DNA of 64,000 nt from assembly GCA_963801855.1 (NCBI GenBank), contig CAWDGK010000002.1, forward strand, positions 620,001 through 684,000, written 5' to 3'. Positions 50,709 to 61,948 of the stretch are shown here, in pieces. The translations under genes and the position numbers were made by a program. How positions within the stretch are numbered: the first letter of the stretch is position 1; each line of letters starts with the position of its first letter. Under the pieces are notes generated by a model. The model was given only the letters and a program-made list of their open reading frames with translations, searched no databases and was not told the origin of the DNA. The DNA comes from JACDAN01 sp963801855. GTDB lineage: Bacteria > Actinomycetota > Thermoleophilia > Gaiellales > Gaiellaceae.

Positions 50709-51284
50709 ATGCCGTTCTGGAAGCGGCATGAGAAGCCGCTGCACGAACAGCTGGCAGAGGGAACGGGCCTGCTCGAATGGAAGTCGAAGTACGCCCCCGT
50801 CGTGCCGCCGTCCTTCGCGGGCACCCTCGACGTCCTTCACGGTGGCCGGCCGCGCCAGTGGGACGCCGTCGGGGCGGCCGAGGCTGGTGACCTCTCCGGC
50901 GACGAGGTCGAGTTCACGGCTCTCCCCGACGGGACGCTCCTCGTCGACGACGCCGTCCCCGATGGAGCGCTCGCACCCCTCGCCGAGGCGGTCGAGCAGA
51001 CGATCCCGCCGCCCTACACCGCCCGCGCCGTTCGTCGTGAAGGCGCGCTCTGGGCGGTGGCGGCGAATCGGATCGAGGTCGTCGAGATCCCCGAGGACGT
51101 CGCCGGCAACGTGGTCAGCCTGGCCGTCCAGGATGGGGAGCGGACACTCCTCGTCGACGAGAGCCCTGCCTGGGAGAGCATCCCGAGCTTCGAGGCGTAC
51201 GGCGCCTCCCGGCACGCTGAGTTCGTCCTGCACGCCGAACGGCTCGACGGCGACCTCTGGGCGGTCAAGGTAAACCCTTTGTGA
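50709..51284 (+). CDS. Conserved protein of unknown function between hpf and secA
   Basis: A 191-residue soluble protein (MPFWKRHEKPLHEQLAEGTG at the N-terminus) rich in beta-prone, acidic segments. No signal peptide, helix or catalytic motif is visible. I do not recognise it. It lies 23 bases after hpf and 51 before secA, so a link with translation or export is possible but unproven. Confidence 0.65.
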   Translation: MPFWKRHEKPLHEQLAEGTGLLEWKSKYAPVVPPSFAGTLDVLHGGRPRQWDAVGAAEAGDLSGDEVEFTALPDGTLLVDDAVPDGALAPLAEAVEQTIPPPYTARAVRREGALWAVAANRIEVVEIPEDVAGNVVSLAVQDGERTLLVDESPAWESIPSFEAYGASRHAEFVLHAERLDGDLWAVKVNPL

Positions 51285-51323
51285 ACCGGCGGCCCGCCTC
51301 AGGGTCAGTCGCGTTACCTCCGA

Positions 51324-51329
51324 TACCCT
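51324..51329 (+). promoter_or_regulatory. -10-like box TACCCT before secA
   Basis: TACCCT ends 6 bases before the GTG at 51336, and no Shine-Dalgarno is present. Consistent with a leaderless secA message. Confidence 0.4.
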
Positions 51330-51335
51330 AAGTTC

Positions 51336-54020
<2,685 letters not shown>

Positions 54021-54032
54021 GCGCCGTCCGAC

Positions 54033-55787
54033 TCAGCGGCGCACAACCCTGAAGCCGGCGGTTCGCGGCCGGGAGCGATTGCCGGCCGGGTCAGTGGCCG
54101 TGATCGTTGCCCGGTAGCTCCCACGTGGGAGCGCCCGCTTGGCGATCCGGGGCCGGAACACAACCCGATTCGTGCCTGCGGGGCGGCCGCTGAACGTCAA
54201 CATTCCGACCCGCCGGCGAGGCGACACGCGCTCGATCACGATCCGGGTCGTCGCACGCTCGGAGAGCCGGAAGCGGAAGCTGGAGCGCGCAGTCGTGCGC
54301 ACCCGCCTCGGCGAGACGGTGAAGCCCGAGACGACGGGCGCGGTTCGATCGACCGCCGCCGGTGGTGACGGAGGAGGTGGCGGGGAAGCCGGGGGAGGCG
54401 GAGGAGGTGTGGCCGGCGGTGGCAGTGCCCGGTCGAAGGCCGAAACTGCGCTCGAGAAGGCAGACGCGACATAGAGACTTCTTCCGTCGGCGCTGACGGC
54501 GACCGCCCGTGCCTCCACAAGTGCCGTTCCGTCCTGGCAGTCGCCGCCCGTCCCCGTCTCGGAGACGCAGCCGGCTGCGCCAGCTTTCTGCGCCAGAGCC
54601 CCCGTCGCGGGATCCCGGTCGAAGATTGCGACGGCGTTCGCATCGCGGCCTGCGACGTAGACGCTCGTCCCGTCGGCAGTCGTGCTCACGGCCGAAGCCC
54701 CCGCGAGGCCCCTGCCGAGCTGGCAGGTAACGAGAGTCGGATCCTCCGAGATGCAGCCGGCGGCGCCCACCTTCTGGACGAGAGTCCCGGTTCCCAGGTC
54801 ACGGTCGAGGACGACGACTGCCCCCGAGTTCCCGGAGGTGACGTAGACGTTTCTCCCGTCGGCGCTCACGGCAAGGCCGAAGGGGGCGCCGAGGGCCGTT
54901 CCGTCCAGGCAGGCGCCGGCCGTGCCGGTTTCCGAGATGCAGCCGGCAGCGCCGGCCTTCTGTGTGAGCGCTCCGGTCGTCTCGTTGCGGTCGAAGATCG
55001 CGACTCCGTCCGAGAGGTCGGAGCCCGCGTACACGTTCCTCCCGTCTGCGCTCACTGCGACTCCGCGGACGGCATTCAACGCCTTGCCGTCCTGGCATGT
55101 CCCGGCCGACCCGTCCTCGGAGACGCAACCGCTGACGAAGAGCTTCTGCGCCAGCGCCCCGGTCGCGGTATTCCGGTCGAAGATGGCGATCGCATCCGAT
55201 CTGCTGGACGCGATGTAGACGTTCTTGCCGTCGGGACTGACCGCGACGGCAGTGGCGCCCTCCAGTTCCCTGCCGACCAGGCAAAGACCGCCGTTACCCG
55301 AGTCGGAGACGCAGGCAGCAGTACCGGTTTTTTGAGTCAGCGCGCCCGTCTCGGGCTCGCGGTCGAAGACCGCCACCGCGTCGTAGGCTCCCGAAACTGC
55401 GTACACGCTCTTGCCGTCCGGACTGACTGCGACGGCGTCGGGCGCAACGACCGTCCCGTCCCGGCAGTCACCGCCTGAGCCGGTCTCGGAGACGCAGCCA
55501 GCCAGCCCGGGCTTCTGCACGAGAGCCCCGGTCGCCGGACTCCGGTCGAGGATCACGAGGGCATCCGAGGCCGGAGCAGCGACGTACACGCTCTTGTCGT
55601 CGAAGCTGAGAGCGACGCCCCTGGCGCCGCCGAGCGCGGTCCCGTCCTGGCAGGCGCCGCCCGTGCTGTCCGCCGAGATGCAGCCGGCCGTCCCAGGCTT
55701 CTGCGTGAGCTCGCCGACCGCGCCCGCGACCGCAGCGAGGAGCAGGGCAGCAGCTGCGCTCGCCGTTAGCGTCAGCGCCCGTCTCAA
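54033..55787 (-). CDS. Secreted seven-repeat beta-propeller protein with a cysteine pair per blade
   Basis: A 584-residue protein starting at TTG 55787, overlapping the methyltransferase stop. A signal peptide (about 1-23) is followed by seven repeats of about 60 residues resembling lactonase/YVTN propellers: VAVSPDGKSVYV, DAVAIFDRD and TGALTQK recur. Each repeat has a loop of the form GCVSETGTGGDCQDG with two cysteines about 10-11 apart, giving seven possible disulfides. A Pro-rich linker (about 450-475) and a beta domain (about 485-584, VSGFTVSPRRVRT, ITATDPAGNRSRP) end the protein. Lactonase activity is not shown; the active-site residues of that family were not identified. Confidence 0.82.
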   Translation of the reverse strand: MRRALTLTASAAAALLLAAVAGAVGELTQKPGTAGCISADSTGGACQDGTALGGARGVALSFDDKSVYVAAPASDALVILDRSPATGALVQKPGLAGCVSETGSGGDCRDGTVVAPDAVAVSPDGKSVYAVSGAYDAVAVFDREPETGALTQKTGTAACVSDSGNGGLCLVGRELEGATAVAVSPDGKNVYIASSRSDAIAIFDRNTATGALAQKLFVSGCVSEDGSAGTCQDGKALNAVRGVAVSADGRNVYAGSDLSDGVAIFDRNETTGALTQKAGAAGCISETGTAGACLDGTALGAPFGLAVSADGRNVYVTSGNSGAVVVLDRDLGTGTLVQKVGAAGCISEDPTLVTCQLGRGLAGASAVSTTADGTSVYVAGRDANAVAIFDRDPATGALAQKAGAAGCVSETGTGGDCQDGTALVEARAVAVSADGRSLYVASAFSSAVSAFDRALPPPATPPPPPPASPPPPPSPPAAVDRTAPVVSGFTVSPRRVRTTARSSFRFRLSERATTRIVIERVSPRRRVGMLTFSGRPAGTNRVVFRPRIAKRALPRGSYRATITATDPAGNRSRPRTAGFRVVRR

Positions 55788-56861
55788 GGCCGGGCCTCGA
55801 AGACGAGGTTGAACGGCGTCTCGGCGACGCGGCGGAAGTGGCTGAACCCGGCGCTCTCGACGACCTCGCGGATGCGCGCCTCGCCGGCCTGGGCGCCGAG
55901 CGCGAGCCCGACCTCCTGCGAGAGCGACGCGGGCGTGCAGAGCAGGGTGGAGAAGCCGTAGTAGGCGCGTCCGATTGGATTGAGGTTGTCCTCGACGCGA
56001 TCGCCCGCCGCCGGCTCGACGATCATCCAGGTGCCGTCAGGGGCGAGCAGCTCGCGCACCTGACGGGCGGCGCCGACCGGATCGCCCATGTCGTGCAGGC
56101 AGTCGAACATCGTCACCAGGTCGTAGCCCTCGCCGGGGTGCGTGGCGGCTGACGCGGTCTCGAAGCGGACGCGGTCGGCCACGCCGGCCTGCTCGGCCCG
56201 GGTGCGCGCGGTCTCGATCGACCCCTCGTGGTAGTCGGACCCGACGAAGGTCGACTGCGGGAACGCCTGCGCCATCAGGATCGTCGAGGCGCCGTGGCCG
56301 CAGCCGATGTCGGCGACCCTCGCGCCGTGCTCGAGCTTCGCGACGACGCCGTCGAGCGCCGGCAGCCACGAGCTGACGAGGTTGGCGTTGTAGCCGGGCC
56401 GGAAGAACCGCTCGCAGCCTTCGTGGACGTCGTGGTCGTGCTCGTGCCAGCCGAAGCCTTCGCCGCTTCGGGCCGCCTCCGCGATCCGCGGCGAATCGAT
56501 GACCGAGCCGAGCGCCATCTGGAAGAAGCCCGGCAGGTACGCGGGGCTCTCCTCGTCGGTGAGCGCGACCGCCTGCTCGGGCGGAAGGGTGTAGTGGCCG
56601 CTCTCCGGGTCGTACTCGACGAAGCCGCCTGCCGCCTGCGCGTTCAGCCACTCGCGGACGTAGCGCTCGGCCGTGCCGGTTCGCTCGGCCAAATCGGCCG
56701 GTGAGAGTGGGCCGGCGCCGGCGAGCGCGCGGTAGAGGCCCAGCTTGTCGCCCATCACGACGAGCGCGGCGTTCAGCGTCGCGCCCACCTCGTCGACCGC
56801 GCGGAACACGAACTGCTCCAGCTTCTGTCCGTCGAGTGCGGTTGGTTCTGCGAGTTGTCAT
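55784..56861 (-). CDS. SAM-dependent methyltransferase with winged-helix N-terminus
   Basis: The open frame starts at GTG 56809 (341 residues). A better start is ATG 56861, behind a strong AGGAGG site; a single extra A near 56858 then gives MQLAEPTALDGQKLEQFVFRA, which joins the open frame. Residues 35-85 look like the winged-helix domain of the Rv2258c group (LSPADLAERTGTAERYVREWL), then the SAM site VADIGCGHGASTILMA and a class I Rossmann core. The group often methylates small molecules. Divergent from the NTF2-like gene with paired operators between; coupled to the propeller gene by TTGA. Confidence 0.85.
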
Positions 56862-56884
56862 CCGTTTCCTCCTCTGTCTCATGT

Positions 56885-56902
56885 CTTAGTCAGATGACTA
56901 AG
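56885..56902. promoter_or_regulatory. Palindromic operator copy 1
   Basis: CTTAGTCAGATGACTAAG is an 8+8 perfect inverted repeat with a 2-base centre, 24-41 bases upstream of the methyltransferase ATG 56861. It matches copy 2; their centres are 56 bases apart. A -35-like TTGACA/TTGACC pair faces both ways between them (56908-56934). The likely ligand is the TetR protein encoded at 57338. Confidence 0.75.
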
Positions 56903-56941
56903 GCATTTGACCAGATTACGCTCGCGTCTGTCAAGATGGAA

Positions 56942-56957
56942 TTAGTCGGATGACTAA
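56942..56957. promoter_or_regulatory. Palindromic operator copy 2
   Basis: TTAGTCGGATGACTAA differs from copy 1 at one central base (A to G). It lies 22-37 bases before the NTF2-like gene ATG, where a repressor would block the rightward operon. Confidence 0.75.
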
Positions 56958-56978
56958 GACACGGTCAACAGGAGCGTT

Positions 56979-57341
56979 ATGACGACGACAACGGCAACTG
57001 AGCTGATCACTCAGACGGCCCTGGATTACTTCGAGGGATGGTTCGACGGCGACGTGGAGCGGATGGGCCGGGCGCTGCACCCGGACCTCGTGAAGCGCTC
57101 GCCCGGCGGGCAGCAGGGCGCGACGCTCGGAATCACCACGAAGGAGCGGATGCTCGAGCTGACCGCGGCGGGTGACGGGATCGAGGACGGGGTCGACCGC
57201 CGTCTCGAAGTCGAGGTCGAGGACGTCCGAGACGACATCGCGAGCGTCACCGTTCGCTCGGCCGTCTACCACGAGTACTTGCATCTCGTTCGCACGCCGG
57301 AGGGCTGGAAGATCGCGAACGCGCTCTGGCGGCACACGTGA
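56979..57341 (+). CDS. NTF2-like (lumazine-binding-type) small protein
   Basis: A 120-residue alpha+beta cone of the SnoaL/NTF2-like class, closest in pattern to Lumazine_bd_2 proteins (LDYFEGWFDGDVERMGRALHPDLVKR region, then LVRTPEGWKIANALW). The pocket often binds small hydrophobic or flavin-like ligands. No catalytic residues can be assigned. AGGAG precedes ATG 56979. Its last four bases overlap the TetR gene start. Confidence 0.82.
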   Translation: MTTTTATELITQTALDYFEGWFDGDVERMGRALHPDLVKRSPGGQQGATLGITTKERMLELTAAGDGIEDGVDRRLEVEVEDVRDDIASVTVRSAVYHEYLHLVRTPEGWKIANALWRHT

Positions 57342-57916
57342 CCGAGCCGGCGCAACAGACGCAAGCCCGCGCCGCCGCCGAGGAAGCACTGCTCGACGCT
57401 GCGGAGCGTCTGCTCGTCGAAGTGGGCCACTCCGGCATCACCACCCGGCGGCTCGCCGAGGAGGCGGGCGTCAACCACGGGCTCGTCCATTACTACTTCG
57501 GCTCGAACGAGAACCTGCTCGTGCGGGCGCTCGAGCGCTTCACCGAGCGGCTGGTCGCCCGCCAGAGCGAGCTGTACGCCGCCGACATGCCGTTCGTGGA
57601 GAAGTGGCGGACGGCGATGCGATTCCTCGTGAGCGAGGACGTCACCTACGAGAAGGTCTGGCTCGAGCTGCAAGCGCTCTCCTGGAACAACGTAGGGCTG
57701 CGCGATCACCTCGCTGCGGTGAACGCCGAGTGGCGTGCCGTGCTCACCGAGGCGTTCGAAGAGCCGCACCGCGAGCTCGGCATCCCGATGCCGCTCGAGG
57801 CGCTGGTCTCGCTCGTGATCACCTTCAATCTCGGGGTCATGGTCGAGCGCCTCGGCGGCATCGAGACCGGCCATGCGGAGCTCCTCGACTGGATCGACCA
57901 GTGGCTGTCGAGCTGA
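57338..57916 (+). CDS. TetR-family transcriptional regulator
   Basis: A 192-residue TetR protein. The helix-turn-helix is SGITTRRLAEEAGVNHGLVHYYFGSNENLL (about residues 32-61), then a helical ligand domain. Ligand is unknown. Being in the same operon as the genes behind the paired palindromes, it is the best candidate for the repressor of this divergent promoter. GTG 57338; overlaps both neighbours (4 bases before, 16 after). Confidence 0.9.
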   Translation: MTEPAQQTQARAAAEEALLDAAERLLVEVGHSGITTRRLAEEAGVNHGLVHYYFGSNENLLVRALERFTERLVARQSELYAADMPFVEKWRTAMRFLVSEDVTYEKVWLELQALSWNNVGLRDHLAAVNAEWRAVLTEAFEEPHRELGIPMPLEALVSLVITFNLGVMVERLGGIETGHAELLDWIDQWLSS

Positions 57917-58800
57917 TCGCGCCCCCGACCGAGCAGACGCGGGCGCGCTACCCGGACGAGTCCGGCTACGTCGAGCGCGACGGCGTGAACCTGTACTACG
58001 AGGTCTACGGGTCGGGCGAGCCGACGATCTTGCTGCTGCCGACGTGGGCACTCGTCCACTCGCGCCACTGGAAGGCGCAGATTCCCTTCCTCGCACGGCA
58101 CTTCCGCGTGGTCACGTTCGACGGGCGTGGGAACGGCCGCTCCGACCGCCCGCGGGGCGCCGAGGCGTACGCGATCCGCGAGTTCGCTGCCGACACGCTC
58201 GCCGTGATGGACGCGACCGCGACGGAGCGCGCCGTCGTCGCCGGTGTGTCGTGCGCGACGCTCTGGGGCGTCGTGCTCGCCGCGGAGCATCCGGCGCGCG
58301 TCGCGGGCGCCGCGTTCATCGCGCCGGCCGTACCCCTGGCGCCGCCGCTTCCCGAGCGCACTGTCTATTCCTTCGACGAGCGGCTCGATACCGACGACGG
58401 GTGGGCGAAGTACAACATTCACCACTGGCGGCGGGACTATCGCGATTTCCTCGAGTTCTTCCTCGCGAAGTGCTTCACGGAGCCGCACTCGACGAAGGAG
58501 ATCGAGGACGGCATCGGCTGGGCGCTGGAAACGACCCCCGAGGTGCTCGCAGACCACGACGCCGGAATCGACCTGCCGATCGGCGGCGACTTCAGGGACC
58601 TCTGCGCGCGCGTTCGCTGTCCGGCGCTCGTCATACACGGCGACGAGGACGCGCTCCACTCGCACGCGCGGGGCGTGGCGCTCGCCGAGGCGACCGGCGC
58701 GACGCTCGTGACGCTCGAGGGCTCCGGCCACCTGCCGCAGGCGCGCGACCCGGTCGCGATCAACCTGCTCATCCGCGAGTTCGTGCGGGGCCTGTCGTGA
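57901..58800 (+). CDS. Alpha/beta hydrolase with serine nucleophile
   Basis: A 299-residue hydrolase starting at GTG 57901. The oxyanion region (LLLPTWALVHSRHWKAQIP), Ser117 in the elbow GVSCA, Asp in VIHGDEDA and His in LEGSGHLPQ form the triad. Its paralogue in the next gene has Cys at the nucleophile site. Upstream overlap with tetR by 16 bases, and a 4-base overlap with the next gene, show tight coupling. Substrate unknown; an ester or lactone is likely. Confidence 0.88.
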   Translation: MAVELIAPPTEQTRARYPDESGYVERDGVNLYYEVYGSGEPTILLLPTWALVHSRHWKAQIPFLARHFRVVTFDGRGNGRSDRPRGAEAYAIREFAADTLAVMDATATERAVVAGVSCATLWGVVLAAEHPARVAGAAFIAPAVPLAPPLPERTVYSFDERLDTDDGWAKYNIHHWRRDYRDFLEFFLAKCFTEPHSTKEIEDGIGWALETTPEVLADHDAGIDLPIGGDFRDLCARVRCPALVIHGDEDALHSHARGVALAEATGATLVTLEGSGHLPQARDPVAINLLIREFVRGLS

Positions 58801-60935
58801 TCGCAGTCGCCGGCGCCCGCGAGCAGAGCCGCGCTTGCTACCCCGACGAGGAGGGCTACGTCGAGCGCGACGGCGTCCGCGTCTTCTACGAGGTCTACGG
58901 CGATGCGGCGACGACGTTCCTGCTCTTCCCGACCTCGCCCATCTCCCATTCGCGGCTCTGGAAGGCGCAGATCCCGTACCTGTCGCGCCACTTTCGCGTC
59001 GTCACCTTCGACCCGCGCGGAAACGGGAAATCGGATCGGCCGGACACGGCGCAGGCCTACTCGTACTGGGAGTTCGTCGAGGACGGGCGCGCGGTGCTCG
59101 AGGCGACCGACACGGACACGGCGCTTCTCGGCGGCCTTTGCGACGGCGGCGGCTGGGCGCTCATGCTCGCGGCCACTCGGCCGGCGACCGCGCTCGGCGT
59201 CGCGACGATCGCACCCTGTGTCCCGCTGCTCACGCCCTCGCACCCGAACTACCGCCGCTACCCCTCCGACGAGCCGCTCGACACCGACGAGGGCTGGGCC
59301 AAGTGCAACGTCCACTACTGGCGCCGCGACCTTCGCGGGTTTCTCGAGTTCTTCTTCTCCGAGCAGCTCCCCGAGCCGCACTCGACGAAGCAGATCGAGG
59401 ACTGCGTCCAGTGGGGCCTCGACGGCAGTGCCGAGGCGCTCGTCCTCGCAGACGAGGAGGCGCCGCCCCCGTGGGAGACCGAGCAGGAGGCGCGTGAGCT
59501 CTGCGCGCGCGTTCGCTGCCCTGTGCTCGTCGTCCATGGCGACCTCGACGCGTGCCAGACGCGTGAGCGGGCGACGGCGGTCGCGGAGCTCACGGGCGGG
59601 ACGCTCGTGACGCTCGAGGGCGCAGGTCATCTTCCCCAGGCGCGTCAACCCGTGAAGGTGAACGGGCTCATGCGGGAGTTCGCCGAGTCGGTGGTCCCAC
59701 CCAAGCCGAAGGTGAAGACGTGGACCCGGGCGCTGAGCCGACGGCGTCGAGCGCTCTACATCTCCTCACCGATCGGACTCGGACATGCCCGCCGCGACGT
59801 CGCCATCGCCAAGGAGCTCCGCAAGCTTCACCCGGACCTCGAGATCGACTGGCTCGCACAGCATCCCGTCACCGCTGTCCTCGAGGCCGAGGGCGAACGG
59901 ATCCATCCGGCGAGCGCCGAGCTCGCAAACGAATCGGCGCACATCGAGTGCGAGTCGGCCGAGCACGACCTGCATGCCTTCCAGGCGATCCGGCGCATGG
60001 ACGAGATCCTCGTCGCCAACTTCATGCTCTTCCTCGACGTCGTGCGCGACGAACAGTACGACCTGTGGATCGGAGACGAGGGCTGGGAGGTCGACTACTT
60101 CCTGCACGAGAACCCCGAGCTGAAGTCCGCGGCCTATGTCTGGCTGACGGACTTCGTGGGCTGGCTACCGATGACCGACGGAGGCGAGCGGGAAGCCTTT
60201 CTCACCACCGACTACAACGCCGAGATGATCGAGCACATCGCACGTTTCCCGCGCATCCGGGACCGGGCCGTCTTCGTCGGGAATCCCGAGGACGTCGTGC
60301 CGGATTCGTTCGGCACCGACCTGCCCGGGATCCGGGACTGGACGGAGCAGCACTACGACTTCTCCGGGTACGTCACCGGGTTCGAGCCCGTCGCCGACCG
60401 GGAGAAGCTCCGCAGCGAGCTCGGGTATCGCCCAGGCGAGCAGGTCTGCATCGTCACCGTGGGCGGCTCGGGCGTCGGAGGTCACCTGCTTCGGCGCGTG
60501 ATCGACGCCTTTCCCGAGGCGAAGGAGCGGGTGCCCGAGCTTCGGATGATCGTGGTCGCGGGCCCGCGGATCGACCCGGCGACTCTGCCGGCGCGCCCCG
60601 GCCTCGAGTTTCACGCCTACGTCCACGACCTCTATCGCCACCTCGCAGCGTGCGACCTCGCGATCGTCCAGGGCGGACTGACGACGGGGATGGAGCTGAC
60701 CGCGAGTGGCCGTCCGTTCCTCTATTTCCCCCTCCGGCATCACTTCGAGCAGAACTTCCACGTGCGCCACCGGCTGGAGCGCTACGGCGCCGGTCGCTGC
60801 ATGGACTTCGAGACCGACGGCCCCGGCGAGATCGCCGCGGCCATCGCCGACGAGATCGGGCGCGATGTCGACTACCGGCCCGTCGAGACAGACGGCGCCG
60901 CGCGTGCCGCGAAGCTGATCGCCGAGCTGCTCTGA
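58797..60935 (+). CDS. Fused alpha/beta hydrolase (cysteine nucleophile) and GT-B glycosyltransferase
   Basis: A 712-residue fusion. Residues 1-298 are a second hydrolase homologous to the gene before it, but with Cys115 at the nucleophile elbow (GGLCDGGGW) and the same His (LEGAGHLPQ) and Asp (VVHGDLDA). After a basic linker (299-320), residues 321-712 form a GT-B fold related to MurG/UGT-type glycosyltransferases: LYISSPIGLGHARRDVAIA at the start, VTVGGSGVGGHLLRRV, and the nucleotide-sugar pocket CDLAIVQGGLTTGMELTASGRPFLYFP. Start is GTG 58797. The frame is open throughout; a GTG at 59691 could start the glycosyltransferase alone. Sugar and acceptor unknown. Confidence 0.88.
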   Translation: MIAVAGAREQSRACYPDEEGYVERDGVRVFYEVYGDAATTFLLFPTSPISHSRLWKAQIPYLSRHFRVVTFDPRGNGKSDRPDTAQAYSYWEFVEDGRAVLEATDTDTALLGGLCDGGGWALMLAATRPATALGVATIAPCVPLLTPSHPNYRRYPSDEPLDTDEGWAKCNVHYWRRDLRGFLEFFFSEQLPEPHSTKQIEDCVQWGLDGSAEALVLADEEAPPPWETEQEARELCARVRCPVLVVHGDLDACQTRERATAVAELTGGTLVTLEGAGHLPQARQPVKVNGLMREFAESVVPPKPKVKTWTRALSRRRRALYISSPIGLGHARRDVAIAKELRKLHPDLEIDWLAQHPVTAVLEAEGERIHPASAELANESAHIECESAEHDLHAFQAIRRMDEILVANFMLFLDVVRDEQYDLWIGDEGWEVDYFLHENPELKSAAYVWLTDFVGWLPMTDGGEREAFLTTDYNAEMIEHIARFPRIRDRAVFVGNPEDVVPDSFGTDLPGIRDWTEQHYDFSGYVTGFEPVADREKLRSELGYRPGEQVCIVTVGGSGVGGHLLRRVIDAFPEAKERVPELRMIVVAGPRIDPATLPARPGLEFHAYVHDLYRHLAACDLAIVQGGLTTGMELTASGRPFLYFPLRHHFEQNFHVRHRLERYGAGRCMDFETDGPGEIAAAIADEIGRDVDYRPVETDGAARAAKLIAELL

Positions 60936-60939
60936 CGCG

Positions 60940-61884
60940 TCAGCCGCAGCTGCGGCGTGAGGCTTTGGGAAGCGTTGCCGCGCTGCGCCAGCTCGGAGTC
61001 CTGAGGCCGTAGGGACGGCGGATCGTCCAGAGCTGCTTGCCCGTCCGAGCGTCGATCACGACGATCCGACTCCTCTCGCGGCCCCGCGCGAATGCGATGT
61101 ACCTGCCGTCCGGCGACCAGGCGGGTGAGAGCTCGGCGTCCTTGGTGGCAGTCAGCTCACGGCGTCCCGTGCCGTCGGCGTTCGCCACGCCGATCTCCGT
61201 GCCGGTGGAAGGGTTCGCGCTGACGAAGGCGAGCTTTGCGCCATCAGGCGACCACGTCGGGTCGCCGGCGTTCTCGAGGATGACGCGCCGATCGCTCCCG
61301 TCCGTGCGAATCGTGTGGATCGCTTCCGGGCCGGGCGGGCTGGACGGTCGCCGCGCGGCGAACGCCACAGTCCGACCGTCGGGCGACCAGGCCGGCTGGT
61401 AGGCGTCGCGCACCAGTCGACGCAGCCCGCCTCCGTTCCGGTTGATCAGCCAGACGCCGGGATCTCCGCCAGACCTTCGCGAACGCGAGTCGATGCCCGT
61501 CCGGCGACCAGGAGGGATCCGTCTCGATCGAGCCTGCCCCGTCTCGCAGGTTGAGGTTCCGGAGCGCGCGGCCCCGGGCGTCTGCGATCACGACGTCCGT
61601 GAGGCGTCGAGGCTTGAACCAGCGGGCGAAGGCGACGTATCTTCCGTCCGGCGACCAGGCTGCGGCGAAATCGGTGTCGCGGTTTGCAGGGCTGGCGAAC
61701 GAGGCGGAGGGAGCTTCACTCCGCTCGCCCGGCTCACGCAGATGCCACCGAGTTGCATCAGGCGGCCGCCGGGCTGCCAGTGAGCGACGGTGAAGGTGAG
61801 GAGCTGCGGCGGACCCGCCGAGTCCACCGAGGCCGCAGGCACGAGCGCGGCCAGTGCGATCGCCAGCGCGGCTACCAGTTTCAT
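60940..61884 (-). pseudogene. Exported TolB-like WD40/PD40 propeller protein, two frameshifts
   Basis: Start ATG 61884 gives a signal peptide (MKLVAALAIALAALVPAAS). Five PD40-type strands follow in separate frames: AAWSPDGRYVAFAR, PSWSPDGHRLAFAK, PAWSPDGRTVAFAA, PTWSPDGAKLAFVS and PAWSPDGRYIAFAR. Breaks near 61718 and 61465 separate the pieces, each fixable by one base. TolB-like propellers bind proteins or peptidoglycan-linked partners; its role is unknown. Convergent with the fusion gene (4 bases apart) and divergent from prfB. Confidence 0.75.
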
Positions 61885-61948
61885 GAACAGACCGTACGGC
61901 CCCGATATGACGGGATCGTAAGAAAACTGTGGAGGTACCATCAGCGCA

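Noticed and set aside
54033..55787. A confirmed lactonase (quorum-quenching) activity
   Set aside because: Only the propeller repeat resembles that family; no catalytic residues could be identified.
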